Shown here: piece after piece, positions 8,002 through 16,452 of the stretch
How positions within the stretch are numbered: position 1 is the stretch's first letter
How the letters are laid out: the number at the start of each line of letters is the position of its first letter
Assembly: GCA_902492045.1 (NCBI GenBank)
Contig: CABUKB010000007.1
Span: 18,079 to 82,078, forward strand
DNA from: an uncultured Oscillospiraceae bacterium
GTDB taxonomy: Bacteria > Bacillota > Clostridia > Oscillospirales > Acutalibacteraceae
Length of the DNA: 64,000 nucleotides
Reading direction: 5' to 3'
Program-made: the position numbers and the translations under genes
Notes under the pieces: generated by a model
The model's input: only the letters and a program-made list of their open reading frames with translations
Told to the model about the DNA's origin: nothing
Database searches by the model: none

Positions 8002-8274
8002 ATGGGTAGAAGCGTAAAGAAGGGTCCTTTCGTTCAGCCTGTGCTGCTCAAAAGGATTCAGGAGATGAACAAGGCCGGCGAAAAGCGCATCCTCAAGACC
8101 TGGAGCCGCGCCTCCACGATCTTTCCGGACTTTGTCGGCCATACCATCGCCGTACATGACGGCCGCAAGCATGTGCCGGTGTACATCACCGAAGACATGG
8201 TGGGCCACAAGCTCGGCGAGTTCGCCCCCACCCGCACCTTCCGGGGCCACGCCGGTTCCAAGAGCACCAAGTAA
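8002..8274 (+). CDS. rpsS: 30S ribosomal protein S19
   Basis: A 90-residue 30S-head protein that contacts S13 and the A-site tRNA. GRSVKKGPFVQ at the start and the HTIAVHDGRKHVPVYITEDM segment are the family signature. ATG 8002 follows AAAGGAG. Normal length. Confidence 0.97.
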   Translation: MGRSVKKGPFVQPVLLKRIQEMNKAGEKRILKTWSRASTIFPDFVGHTIAVHDGRKHVPVYITEDMVGHKLGEFAPTRTFRGHAGSKSTK

Positions 8275-8297
8275 GCGGTTGAAAGGAGAGTAACGCA

Positions 8298-8633
8298 ATG
8301 GAAGCAAGGGCGCAAGTCACCCATGTCCGCATGTCCCCTCGCAAAGTGAAAGTCGTTCTCGACCTCATCCGCAACAAACCGGTTGATGTCGCCACGGCGA
8401 TTGTCAAGAACACCTCGAAGGCCGCCTGCGAGCCGGTGGGCAAACTGCTCGCCTCCGCTGTGGCCAACGCCGAAAACAACTACAATATGGATAAGTCGAA
8501 CCTCTATGTTGCCGAGTGCTTCGCCTGCCCCGGCCCCATTCTTAAGCGTATCCGTCCGAGAGCTCAGGGTCGCGCGTACCGCATCAATAAGAGGACCAGC
8601 CACATCACCCTTGTGCTCAAGGAAAAGGAATAA
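8298..8633 (+). CDS. rplV: 50S ribosomal protein L22
   Basis: A 111-residue protein with a beta-hairpin lining the exit tunnel and a role in macrolide sensitivity. RMSPRKVKVVLDLIRNKPV and the C-terminal RAQGRAYRINKRTSHITLVL are diagnostic. ATG 8298 follows AAAGGAG. Confidence 0.97.
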   Translation: MEARAQVTHVRMSPRKVKVVLDLIRNKPVDVATAIVKNTSKAACEPVGKLLASAVANAENNYNMDKSNLYVAECFACPGPILKRIRPRAQGRAYRINKRTSHITLVLKEKE

Positions 8634-8652
8634 GCGAGGAGGAGGACAATAT

Positions 8653-9318
8653 ATGGGACAGAAAGTCAATCCCCACGGCCTGCGCGTCGGCATTATCAAG
8701 GATTGGGATTCCCGCTGGTTCGTCAAGAAGAATCAGATCGGCGACACCATCGTCGCGGATTACAATCTGCGCAAGTATCTGAAGAAAACGCTGTATGCCG
8801 CCGGGATCGCCAAGATTGAGATCGAACGCGACGCCTCCCGGATTCGCGTGAATATTCACTGTGCCAAGCCCGGCATCGTGATCGGCAAGGGCGGCGCCGA
8901 AATCGAGAAACTCCGCCAGACCTGCGAGAAGAAGATGGGCAAGACCACGCTGATCAACATCGTGGAGGTCCGCAGCCCCGACCTGAACGCGCAGCTCGTC
9001 GCGGAGAGCATCGCCCAGCAGCTCGAAAAGCGGATTTCGTTCCGCCGCGCCATGAAAATGGCCATCGGCCGCGCCATGAAGCTCGGCGCCAAGGGGATCA
9101 AAACCCAGGTGTCCGGCCGTCTGGGCGGCGCGGAAATCGCCCGCACCGAGCAATATCACGAGGGCACCATCCCGCTGCAGACCCTGCGCGCGGATATCGA
9201 CTACGGTTTCGCGGAAGCCAAAACCACCTATGGCCGCATTGGCGTGAAGACCTGGATCTACCGTGGTGAGGTTCTCGCCGGCGCCGCCAAACCCCGCAAG
9301 GAAGGAGGCCGCAAGTAA
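8653..9318 (+). CDS. rpsC: 30S ribosomal protein S3
   Basis: A 221-residue protein at the mRNA entry site. MGQKVNPHGLRVGIIKDWDS is the universal N-terminus, so ATG 8653 (after GAGGAGGA) is the start rather than the longer open frame. The KH domain shows GIVIGKGGAEIEKL at about residues 76-89. The stop overlaps the rplP start by one base (TAATG). Confidence 0.97.
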   Translation: MGQKVNPHGLRVGIIKDWDSRWFVKKNQIGDTIVADYNLRKYLKKTLYAAGIAKIEIERDASRIRVNIHCAKPGIVIGKGGAEIEKLRQTCEKKMGKTTLINIVEVRSPDLNAQLVAESIAQQLEKRISFRRAMKMAIGRAMKLGAKGIKTQVSGRLGGAEIARTEQYHEGTIPLQTLRADIDYGFAEAKTTYGRIGVKTWIYRGEVLAGAAKPRKEGGRK

Positions 9319-9788
9319 TGCTGCTGCCCAAAAGAGTCAAGTACCGCCGCGTTCACCGCGGCCGCCTGACCGGCAAGGCCCTGCGCGGCAACCAGGTGAC
9401 GTACGGCGAATACGGCCTGGTCGCGCTCGAGCCCGCCTGGATTAAGTCCAATCAGATCGAAGCGGCCCGTGTCGCCATGACCCGGTATATCAAGCGTGGC
9501 GGCCAGGTGTGGATCAAGATTTTTCCCGACAAGCCGGTGACGGAGAAACCCGCCGAAACCCGCATGGGCTCCGGTAAAGGCTCTCCCGAATACTGGGTGG
9601 CCGTGGTCAAGCCCGGCCGCGTGATGTTCGAGATCGCCGGGGTGCCGGAGGAGACCGCCAAGGAAGCCATGAGGCTCGCAGCCAACAAGCTGCCCATCAA
9701 ATGCAAGATTGTCAGCAAGGCCGAAACCGCGGCTCCCGCCGCCGGCGAAGCGGCCTCCCTGTCGGAAACGGATGGTGAGCAGGCATGA
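9318..9788 (+). CDS. rplP: 50S ribosomal protein L16
   Basis: A 156-residue protein that binds 5S rRNA and helps place tRNA. MLLPKRVKYRRVHRGRLTGK and the PVTEKPAETRMGSGKGSPEY loop are diagnostic. It is about a dozen residues longer than usual because of an Ala/Glu-rich tail. Start is coupled to rpsC; the end overlaps rpmC by four bases. Confidence 0.96.
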   Translation: MLLPKRVKYRRVHRGRLTGKALRGNQVTYGEYGLVALEPAWIKSNQIEAARVAMTRYIKRGGQVWIKIFPDKPVTEKPAETRMGSGKGSPEYWVAVVKPGRVMFEIAGVPEETAKEAMRLAANKLPIKCKIVSKAETAAPAAGEAASLSETDGEQA

Positions 9789-10000
9789 AAAAGACTGAGC
9801 TTGAGAAAATCCGCGAAATGAGCGGAAACGAACTCGACAAGAAACTCCGGGATCTGAAGGAAGAACTGTTCAACCTCCGGTTCCAGCACGCGATCAACCA
9901 GCTCGACAATCCGATGCGCCTGAAAGCCGTGAAGAAGGAGATCGCCGTCGTCAAGACGATCATCCGCGAGAACGAGCTCAAAAGCGGCGCCGAGGCGTAA
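9785..10000 (+). CDS. rpmC: 50S ribosomal protein L29
   Basis: A 71-residue two-helix protein near the tunnel exit, next to L23. EIREMSGNELDKKL-type N-terminus and LKEELFNLRFQHAINQLDNP are the L29 signature. The ATGA overlap with rplP indicates translational coupling. Confidence 0.96.
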   Translation: MKKTELEKIREMSGNELDKKLRDLKEELFNLRFQHAINQLDNPMRLKAVKKEIAVVKTIIRENELKSGAEA

Positions 10001-10017
10001 CGGAAGGAGGAGTTATC

Positions 10018-10275
10018 GTGAGCGAACGGAATCTTAGAAAAACCCGGACCGGCCTGGTGGTCAGCGACAAGATGGACAAGACCATCGTCGTGGCAATCGA
10101 GGACAATGTCCGTCATCCGCTGTACAAGAAAATCGTCAAACGCACCGTGCGCCTGAAGGCCCACGACGAAAACAACGAGTGCCGCGTGGGCGACCGTGTG
10201 ACCGTCATGGAGACCCGCCCCTTGTCCAAGGATAAGCGGTGGCGTCTGGCGGCCATCGTGGAGAAGGCCAAATAA
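10018..10275 (+). CDS. rpsQ: 30S ribosomal protein S17
   Basis: An 85-residue OB-fold protein that binds 16S rRNA early in assembly. RKTRTGLVVSDKMDKTIVVA is typical. The start is GTG 10018 after GGAAGGAGG. Normal length. Confidence 0.96.
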   Translation: MSERNLRKTRTGLVVSDKMDKTIVVAIEDNVRHPLYKKIVKRTVRLKAHDENNECRVGDRVTVMETRPLSKDKRWRLAAIVEKAK

Positions 10276-10302
10276 ACCTGCCGGTCGAAAGGAGGAGCAA
10301 CT

Positions 10303-10671
10303 TTGGTACAGCAACAGACTTACCTCAAAGTGGCCGACAACACCGGCGCGAAGGAACTCATGTGCATCCGCGTCCTGGGTGGTTCCGGCAGGAGGTATGC
10401 GAATATCGGCGACGTCGTGGTGGCTTCGGTCAAAAAAGCAGCACCCGGCGGCGTGGTAAAAAAAGGCGATGTGGTCAAGGCAGTCGTCGTGCGGTCCGTC
10501 AAGGGCCTGCGCCGGGAAGACGGCACCTACATCCGGTTCGACGAAAATGCGGCCGTCATTATCCGCGACGACAAGAATCCCAGGGGTACCCGTATCTTTG
10601 GGCCGGTGGCGAGAGAGCTTCGGGAAAAGGATTATCTGAAAATCCTGAGCCTCGCCCCCGAAGTGCTTTGA
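10303..10671 (+). CDS. rplN: 50S ribosomal protein L14
   Basis: A 122-residue protein forming an intersubunit bridge. VQQQTYLKVADNTGAKELMC is diagnostic and fixes the start at TTG 10303, six bases after AAGGAGGA. The last residues (LKILSLAPEVL) match the usual L14 end. Confidence 0.96.
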   Translation: MVQQQTYLKVADNTGAKELMCIRVLGGSGRRYANIGDVVVASVKKAAPGGVVKKGDVVKAVVVRSVKGLRREDGTYIRFDENAAVIIRDDKNPRGTRIFGPVARELREKDYLKILSLAPEVL

Positions 10672-10687
10672 TGGGAGGTGCCGAGAA

Positions 10688-11008
10688 TTGAAGACGAAAC
10701 TGCACGTGAAAAAGGGCGATACCGTCCTGATTATCAGCGGAGACGAACGCGGTAAGAAGGGGAAAGTCCTGGAGGTCAGCCCCAAAGAGGGCAAGGTCAT
10801 CGTCGAGGGGCGGAATATGGTCAAAAAGCATATCAAGCCCCGCAAGATGGGCGATCCCGGCGGTATTATCTCCGCGGAGGGTGCCATGTATGCCTCCAAG
10901 GTCATGGTCATCTGCCCTCACTGCAACAAGCCCGCGCGTGTCGGCCATAAGAAATTCGCCGACGGCACCAAATCCCGGATCTGCAGACGCTGCGGCGAAA
11001 CGCTGTAA
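10688..11008 (+). CDS. rplX: 50S ribosomal protein L24, cysteine-containing form
   Basis: A 106-residue assembly-initiating protein with an N-terminal KOW motif (KKGDTVLIISGDERGKKGKV). The start is TTG 10688 after GGGAGG. The C-terminus carries CPHCNK and CRRCGE, a four-Cys zinc-knuckle form seen in many Gram-positives. Confidence 0.95.
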   Translation: MKTKLHVKKGDTVLIISGDERGKKGKVLEVSPKEGKVIVEGRNMVKKHIKPRKMGDPGGIISAEGAMYASKVMVICPHCNKPARVGHKKFADGTKSRICRRCGETL

Positions 11009-11023
11009 GGAGGACGAGAACCA

Positions 11024-11563
11024 ATGGCCAGACTAAAGGACTATTATAAAAACGACGTCGCTCCTGCGCTGATGAAAAAGTTCAGCTACAAGAGCGTCAT
11101 GCAGATCCCGAAACTCGATAAAATCGTCATCAACGTGGGCTGCGGGGAGGCCCGGGACAACGCCAAGGTCATCGACGCCATCGTCGCCGACCTCTCCGCC
11201 ATCACCGGCCAGCGCCCCGTTGTGTGCAAGGCCAGGAAATCCGTCGCGAACTTTAAGCTCCGCGAAGGGATGAACATCGGCGCCAAGGTCACGCTGCGGG
11301 GAGACCGGATGTACGAATTCCTCGACCGCCTGTTCAACGTGGCGCTCCCCCGGGTGCGCGACTTCCGGGGAATCAACCCCGATTCCTTCGACGGCCGCGG
11401 AAACTACAACATGGGCCTGAAGGAACAGCTCATTTTTCCGGAAATCGACTACGACAAGATCGACAAGGTCCGGGGCATGGATATTTGTTTCGTGACCACG
11501 GCAACGAACGACGAAGAAGCGCGCGAGCTGCTCTCCCTGATGGGCGCTCCGTTCGCACGATAA
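11024..11563 (+). CDS. rplE: 50S ribosomal protein L5
   Basis: A 179-residue 5S rRNA-binding protein of the central protuberance. KIVINVGCGEARDNAKVIDA, then GAKVTLRGDRMYEFLDRL and the FRGINPDSFDGRGNYNMGLK segment are diagnostic. ATG 11024 follows AAGGAGGA. Confidence 0.97.
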   Translation: MARLKDYYKNDVAPALMKKFSYKSVMQIPKLDKIVINVGCGEARDNAKVIDAIVADLSAITGQRPVVCKARKSVANFKLREGMNIGAKVTLRGDRMYEFLDRLFNVALPRVRDFRGINPDSFDGRGNYNMGLKEQLIFPEIDYDKIDKVRGMDICFVTTATNDEEARELLSLMGAPFAR

Positions 11564-11576
11564 GGAGGGGTACCCA

Positions 11577-11762
11577 GTGGCAAAAACGTCAATGAAGTGC
11601 AAGCAGCAGCGCCCCGCGAAGTTCTCCACCCGCGCGTATAACCGCTGCAAGATCTGCGGCCGGCCCCACGCTTATCTGCGCAAATACGGCGTCTGCCGTA
11701 TCTGCTTCCGGGAACTCGCCTACCGAGGCGAAATCCCCGGCGTGAGAAAGGCCAGCTGGTAA
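11577..11762 (+). CDS. rpsN: 30S ribosomal protein S14, zinc-binding type
   Basis: A 61-residue short S14 with both zinc-ligand pairs (CKIC and CRIC, about residues 24-43), the C+ type found in Firmicutes. The start is GTG 11577 after AAGGAGGG. No zinc-free S14 paralogue is visible in the window. Confidence 0.96.
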   Translation: MAKTSMKCKQQRPAKFSTRAYNRCKICGRPHAYLRKYGVCRICFRELAYRGEIPGVRKASW

Positions 11763-11787
11763 GCAATAGCTAAAGGAGGTTGACGGA

Positions 11788-12189
11788 ATGCAAATCACCG
11801 ACACCATTGCCGACATGCTGACGAGGATTCGCAATGCCAACTCGGCCAAGCACGATTCGGTGGATATCCCCGCTTCCAACATGAAGAAGGCTATTGCCCA
11901 GATTCTTGTTGACGAGGGATATGTCAAAAGTTTTCAAGTGATCGAAGACGGCAAGCAGGGCATAATCCGCATTGTCCTGAAGTACCAGGGGCCCTCCAAA
12001 TCCCCGGTTCTTCTGGGGCTGCGCAGGGTTTCCAAGCCCGGTCTGCGTATTTATTCCAGCAGCGAGGACATGCCGAAGGTCTTAAAGGGCATCGGCACCG
12101 CCATTGTCTCCACCTCGAAGGGCGTCATGACCGACAAACGCGCCCGTAAAGAGCATGTGGGCGGCGAAGTCCTGGCCTTTGTCTGGTAA
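11788..12189 (+). CDS. rpsH: 30S ribosomal protein S8
   Basis: A 133-residue 16S rRNA-binding protein that in E. coli also represses the spc operon. MQITDTIADMLTRIRNAN and the C-terminal GIGTAIVSTSKGVMTDKRAR segment are the family hallmarks. ATG 11788 follows AAAGGAGG. Confidence 0.97.
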   Translation: MQITDTIADMLTRIRNANSAKHDSVDIPASNMKKAIAQILVDEGYVKSFQVIEDGKQGIIRIVLKYQGPSKSPVLLGLRRVSKPGLRIYSSSEDMPKVLKGIGTAIVSTSKGVMTDKRARKEHVGGEVLAFVW

Positions 12190-12205
12190 GGGGGGCGAAA
12201 AAGAC

Positions 12206-12754
12206 ATGTCGAGAATCGGACGCAAACCCATCGCCATTCCCTCCGGGGTCGATTTCAAATTCGCCGACGGCGTGGCGACGGTTAAGGGGCCGAAAGGTAC
12301 CCTGACCCAAAAGGTCCATCCCAACATGACCGTGACGGTTGAGGGGAACGAGGTCCTGGTGGCCCGGCCGGACGACGAGAAGGAAAACCGGGCCCTGCAC
12401 GGGCTGACCCGGTCCCTGCTGCACAACATGGTCGTCGGCGTGACCGAGGGCTTCAAAAAGGAACTCGACGTCAACGGCGTCGGCTACCGTGTGCAGAAAC
12501 AGGGGAAGGACCTGGTGATGAACCTGGGATACAGCCATCAGGTGACGGTCAGCGAGATCCCCGGTATCACCATTGATGTCCCGGGCCCCAACAAGATCGT
12601 CATTTCCGGTCCCGATAAACAGCTCGTCGGCCAGTTTGCCGCCGAGGTCCGTGAGAAGAGACCGCCCGAGCCGTTTAAAGGCAAGGGAATCAAATACGCC
12701 GATGAGGTCGTGCGCCGCAAGGAAGGCAAGACCGGCGGCAAGGGCAAGAAGTAG
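12206..12754 (+). CDS. rplF: 50S ribosomal protein L6
   Basis: A 182-residue protein of two repeated domains near the factor-binding site. MSRIGRKPIAIPSGV fixes ATG 12206 (after GGGGGCG) rather than the longer open frame. GVGYRVQKQGKDLVMNLGYS and PPEPFKGKGIKYADE are conserved. Confidence 0.97.
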   Translation: MSRIGRKPIAIPSGVDFKFADGVATVKGPKGTLTQKVHPNMTVTVEGNEVLVARPDDEKENRALHGLTRSLLHNMVVGVTEGFKKELDVNGVGYRVQKQGKDLVMNLGYSHQVTVSEIPGITIDVPGPNKIVISGPDKQLVGQFAAEVREKRPPEPFKGKGIKYADEVVRRKEGKTGGKGKK

Positions 12755-12770
12755 GAAGGAGTGAAGCCTC

Positions 12771-13130
12771 ATGGTGAGTAAAAAAGACAGCAACAAGGCC
12801 CGTCTGCATCGCCATGTCCGTGTGCGCGGCAAGGTGTCCGGCACGGCTGCGCGTCCCCGCCTGTGCGTGTTCCGCTCCCTGAACCACATCTATGCCCAAT
12901 TGATCGACGACGTAAAGGGAGTTACGCTGGCCTCCGCCTCGAGTATCGAAAAGGATTTCGATATCAACGGCGGCAACAAGGAGGCGGCCCGCAAGGTCGG
13001 AACGCTGATCGCAAAACGCGCGGCGGACAAAGGCATTACCGATGTCGTGTTCGACCGGGGCGGATATATCTATCACGGCCGCGTTCAGGAGTTGGCCGAA
13101 GGCGCCCGCGAGGGCGGCCTCAAGTTCTAA
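12771..13130 (+). CDS. rplR: 50S ribosomal protein L18
   Basis: A 119-residue 5S rRNA-binding protein. HRHVRVRGKVSGTAARPRLC, then FRSLNHIYAQLIDD and the end VQELAEGAREGGLKF identify it. ATG 12771 follows GGAAGGAG. Confidence 0.97.
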   Translation: MVSKKDSNKARLHRHVRVRGKVSGTAARPRLCVFRSLNHIYAQLIDDVKGVTLASASSIEKDFDINGGNKEAARKVGTLIAKRAADKGITDVVFDRGGYIYHGRVQELAEGAREGGLKF

Positions 13131-13148
13131 GGAAAGGGAGGAAGTACT

Positions 13149-13655
13149 TTGGCCAGATTTGACGCGAAAGAGAAAGACACCGAGTATAAGGAGCATATCG
13201 TGGCGATCAACCGTGTCAGCAAAACCGTCAAGGGCGGGCGGATCTTTAAATTCGCCGCTCTGGTGGTCGTGGGCGACGGAAACGGCACGGTGGGCTTCGG
13301 CCTCGGGAAAGCCGGCGAGGTGCCCGATGCGATCCGGAAGGGCATCGAGGATGCGAAGAAGCATCTCGTCAAGATTTCCCTGAAGGGCAGCACCATCCCG
13401 CACGAGGTCATCGGTACCTTTGGGGCCGGCCGCGTGCTGATGAAACCCGCCGCCCCCGGTACCGGCGTCATCGCCGGCGGCGCGGTGCGCGCCGTGGTGG
13501 AAGCGGCCGGTATCAAGGATATCCGTACCAAGGCTCTCCGTTCCAACAATCCCTGCAACGTGGTCAGTGCCGCGATGGACGGCCTGCGCCGGCTTCGCAC
13601 CGTGGAGGAAGCGGCGGCCGTGCGCGGCCGCACCGCCAAGGAAATCTTAGGTTGA
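13149..13655 (+). CDS. rpsE: 30S ribosomal protein S5
   Basis: A 168-residue protein that affects decoding accuracy. FAALVVVGDGNGTVGFGLGK and the HEVIGTFGAGRVLMKPAAPG segment are diagnostic. The start is TTG 13149 after AAGGGAGG, the third TTG-started ribosomal gene here. Confidence 0.96.
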   Translation: MARFDAKEKDTEYKEHIVAINRVSKTVKGGRIFKFAALVVVGDGNGTVGFGLGKAGEVPDAIRKGIEDAKKHLVKISLKGSTIPHEVIGTFGAGRVLMKPAAPGTGVIAGGAVRAVVEAAGIKDIRTKALRSNNPCNVVSAAMDGLRRLRTVEEAAAVRGRTAKEILG

Positions 13656-13692
13656 CCGGCCGGCCGGCCGGATAACGGAAGGGATGGTACCC

Positions 13693-13890
13693 ATGGCTAA
13701 AAAAGCGAAAGAGAACGCCCTGCAGATCAAGCTGGTCCGCAGCCTGATCGGCCGTAAAAAGGACCAGATCGCCACGGCGAATTCTCTGGGGCTGCGCAAG
13801 ATCGGCGATACCGTGAGCCAGCCCGACAACGACGCGACCAAAGGCAAAGTCGCGAAGATTATCCACCTCATCGAGGTAACGGAAGCGTAA
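13693..13890 (+). CDS. rpmD: 50S ribosomal protein L30
   Basis: A 65-residue L30. The core LKIKLVRS-like strand reads LQIKLVRSLIGRKKDQIAT, followed by LGLRKIGDTVSQPDN. I chose ATG 13693 because GGAAGGG at 13677 is well spaced for it; an in-frame ATG at 13684 lies too close. Confidence 0.94.
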   Translation: MAKKAKENALQIKLVRSLIGRKKDQIATANSLGLRKIGDTVSQPDNDATKGKVAKIIHLIEVTEA

Positions 13891-13916
13891 AATAACCGAG
13901 CAAGGAGGTGCGAACT

Positions 13917-14357
13917 ATGAAGCTGCATGAACTATCCCCGGCGCCGGGATCCACCCACGCGAGAAAAAGAATCGGCCGGGGTCACGGGTCCGGGCAGGGC
14001 AAAACCGCCGGCAAGGGCCATAAGGGCCAGAAGGCCCGTGCGGGCCGCGGCATGCGTGCCGGATTTGAGGGCGGCCAGATGCCCCTGCAACGGCGGGTAC
14101 CCAAAAGAGGCTTTGTAAACATTTTCGCGACGACCTACGCGAATGTCAACGTGGCGGCCCTGAACGCGTTTGATGACGGCGCCGAGGTCGATCTCGACGC
14201 CCTGAAGAAGGCGGGGCTGGTCAAAAAGGCGTATGACGGGGTCAAGGTTCTCGGAGACGGCGAATTGACCAAAAAGCTCACGGTCAAGGCGACAGCCTAT
14301 TCAAAAGCGGCCAAGGAAAAGATCGAGGCGGCCGGCGGAAAGGCTGAGGTGATCTGA
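13917..14357 (+). CDS. rplO: 50S ribosomal protein L15
   Basis: A 146-residue large-subunit protein. MKLHELSPAPGSTHARKRIG and GRGHGSGQGKTAGKGHKGQK are unmistakable. ATG 13917 is well spaced after AAGGAGGTG; the GTG at 13908 overlaps that site and is not the start. secY begins one base after the stop codon. Confidence 0.96.
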   Translation: MKLHELSPAPGSTHARKRIGRGHGSGQGKTAGKGHKGQKARAGRGMRAGFEGGQMPLQRRVPKRGFVNIFATTYANVNVAALNAFDDGAEVDLDALKKAGLVKKAYDGVKVLGDGELTKKLTVKATAYSKAAKEKIEAAGGKAEVI

Positions 14358-14358
14358 C

Positions 14359-15717
14359 GTGTTTCAGACCTTGCGGAATGCCTGGAAGATTGTCGATCTG
14401 CGCAAAAAGATTTTCTACACCCTGTTTATCATTCTGATTTTCCGCATCGGTTCCGCTATTGCGGTTCCCTTTGTGGACACCGCCGCCCTCGCGGAGGCCA
14501 TTGGATATGCGGCGTCCGCGTCTGCGGCCAACAACTCCGCCAATTTCATGGACTTTCTGACCCTGATGTCGGGCGGCGGGTTCTCGGACGCGAGCATTTT
14601 CGCGCTGTCCATCACCCCCTATATCAACGCGAGCATCATCATCCAACTGCTCACCGTGGCCCTTCCTCCCCTGGAGCGGATGGCGAAGGACGGCGAAGCC
14701 GGCCGGAAAAAACTGGGGCAGATCACCCGCTATGTGACGGTGGGCCTCGGCCTGATGCTGGGCGTCGCCTACTATTTCATGGTGCGGAACAAGTACGATG
14801 CCCTGGTCCCGGAGGCGGAGAGCGGTTTTGCCATGTGGTTCGCCGCCATCGTCATGGTGCTCTGCTTCACGGCGGGTTCTGCCCTGATGATGTGGCTGGG
14901 CGAGCAGATCAATGAAAAAGGCATCGGAAACGGGATTTCCATCCTGCTTTTCGCGGGAATCCTTTCCCGGATTCCCAACGGTATCTCGGCCCTCTGGACC
15001 TGGTTCTACGACGGCGGAATCCAGATGCTGGACCAGGACAGTGGCGAGGGGATCAAGAACATCATCCTTGTACCCGTCGTCTTGCTGCTTTTCCTTGCGA
15101 TGATTGCCTTCATCGTCTTTATGAACGACGCGGAGCGCCGCATCCCGGTGCAGTATGCCAAGCGGGTTGTGGGCCGGAAAATGTACGGCGGCCAAAACAC
15201 CTATATCCCGATCAAGGTGAACATGTCGGGCGTCATGCCCATCATCCTGGCCGCGTCCATCGTCTCCCTGCCCTCGATCATCGCGAGCTTTTTCAAGGAA
15301 CCGGAAGGCGGCTTCTGGGCCATGTTCCTCAGCTGGTTCCGTCAGGACAGCTGGGTGTACATCATTCTGTATTTCCTGCTGATTATCGGATTCGCCTTCT
15401 TCTATGTCACCATCCAGTATAATCCGCTCGAGATGTCCAATAATCTCCGTAAGAATTCGGGCGCGATTCCGGGCTACCGTCCCGGCAAACCCACCTCGGA
15501 TTATATCAAGCGGGTGATCCATAAGGTCTGCCTGGTGGGCGCGCTGTTCCTGGGAATTATCGCGCTGTTCCCAAGCCTGTTCGGCAAATTCAGCGGCTTC
15601 TACGGCCTGACCCTGGGCGGCACCTCCATCATGATTGTGGTGGGCGTCGCTCTGGAAACGACCCAGCAGATCGAAAGCCAGATGATGATGCGCCACTATA
15701 AGGGCTTCCTGGAATAA
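14359..15717 (+). CDS. secY: preprotein translocase subunit SecY
   Basis: The 452-residue channel subunit of SecYEG, which exports unfolded proteins across the membrane. Ten hydrophobic helices can be traced, starting with IFYTLFIILIFRIGSAIAVP. The conserved second helix and plug (FSDASIFALSITPYINASII) and the cytosolic loops with NDAERRIPVQYAKR are visible. The start is GTG 14359, one base after the rplO stop, so it is coupled. Many secreted proteins later in this window depend on it. Confidence 0.97.
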   Translation: MFQTLRNAWKIVDLRKKIFYTLFIILIFRIGSAIAVPFVDTAALAEAIGYAASASAANNSANFMDFLTLMSGGGFSDASIFALSITPYINASIIIQLLTVALPPLERMAKDGEAGRKKLGQITRYVTVGLGLMLGVAYYFMVRNKYDALVPEAESGFAMWFAAIVMVLCFTAGSALMMWLGEQINEKGIGNGISILLFAGILSRIPNGISALWTWFYDGGIQMLDQDSGEGIKNIILVPVVLLLFLAMIAFIVFMNDAERRIPVQYAKRVVGRKMYGGQNTYIPIKVNMSGVMPIILAASIVSLPSIIASFFKEPEGGFWAMFLSWFRQDSWVYIILYFLLIIGFAFFYVTIQYNPLEMSNNLRKNSGAIPGYRPGKPTSDYIKRVIHKVCLVGALFLGIIALFPSLFGKFSGFYGLTLGGTSIMIVVGVALETTQQIESQMMMRHYKGFLE

Positions 15718-15813
15718 GGCCGCCGGGCGGCCTGAGGGAGGGACGGCCTCGCTGCGGCCTCCTCCCGCCCGGGCCGTTTTGCCGCGCCTGACCCGGATAG
15801 GAGGGACTTCTGG

Positions 15814-16452
15814 ATGAATCTGATACTGCTCGGCGCCCCTGGCGCCGGCAAGGGCACACAGGCTGAAGTAATCAGCGAAACCCTCAAAATTCCCACCATC
15901 TCCACGGGCAATATGATCCGTGAAGCGCTGAAAAGCGGCACGGAGATGGGGCGGAAAGCCAAGGAATACGTCGATGCCGGCAAACTGGTTCCCGACGAGG
16001 TGGTCATCGGCATTATCAAGGAACGCCTCGCGCGGCCGGACTGCGCCGACGGCTTTATTCTGGACGGCTTTCCCCGCACCATTCCCCAGGCCGAGGCGCT
16101 TGACCGCATGGGCATTGTCATCGACTGCGTCCTCGATATCGAAGTGGATGACGAGACGATTGCCCGGCGTGTATCGGGCCGCCGTGTCTGCTCCGGCTGC
16201 GGCTCCACCTACCATGTCGACTTCAAACGGCCGGCGGTGGAAGGGGTTTGCGACCGTTGCGGCGACACCCTTGTTCAGCGCAAGGACGACCATCCCGACA
16301 CGGTGCGGGAACGCCTGCATGTCTATCATGAGCAAACCGAGCCGCTCAAGAACTATTACGCGGCGGCCGGCAAGCTGACCATCGTGGAGGGGCAGGAGGA
16401 AGTGGCCGACACCACCCGCCTGACACTCGCCGCGATAGAGGCGAAGCCATGA
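15814..16452 (+). CDS. adk: adenylate kinase, zinc-LID form
   Basis: A 212-residue enzyme interconverting ATP + AMP and 2 ADP. The P-loop GAPGAGKGT is at residues 7-15 and DGFPRT at about 84-89. The LID has four cysteines (126, 129, 146, 149), the structural-zinc form common in Firmicutes. ATG 15814 follows AGGAGGG. The end overlaps map by four bases (ATGA). A 96-base GC-rich gap separates it from secY. Confidence 0.97.
   Translation: MNLILLGAPGAGKGTQAEVISETLKIPTISTGNMIREALKSGTEMGRKAKEYVDAGKLVPDEVVIGIIKERLARPDCADGFILDGFPRTIPQAEALDRMGIVIDCVLDIEVDDETIARRVSGRRVCSGCGSTYHVDFKRPAVEGVCDRCGDTLVQRKDDHPDTVRERLHVYHEQTEPLKNYYAAAGKLTIVEGQEEVADTTRLTLAAIEAKP

Noticed and set aside
14284..16335. Minus-strand open frame of 683 codons opposite secY and adk
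   Set aside because: Antisense shadow in GC-rich DNA, dominated by His, Asp and Gln, no start signals.
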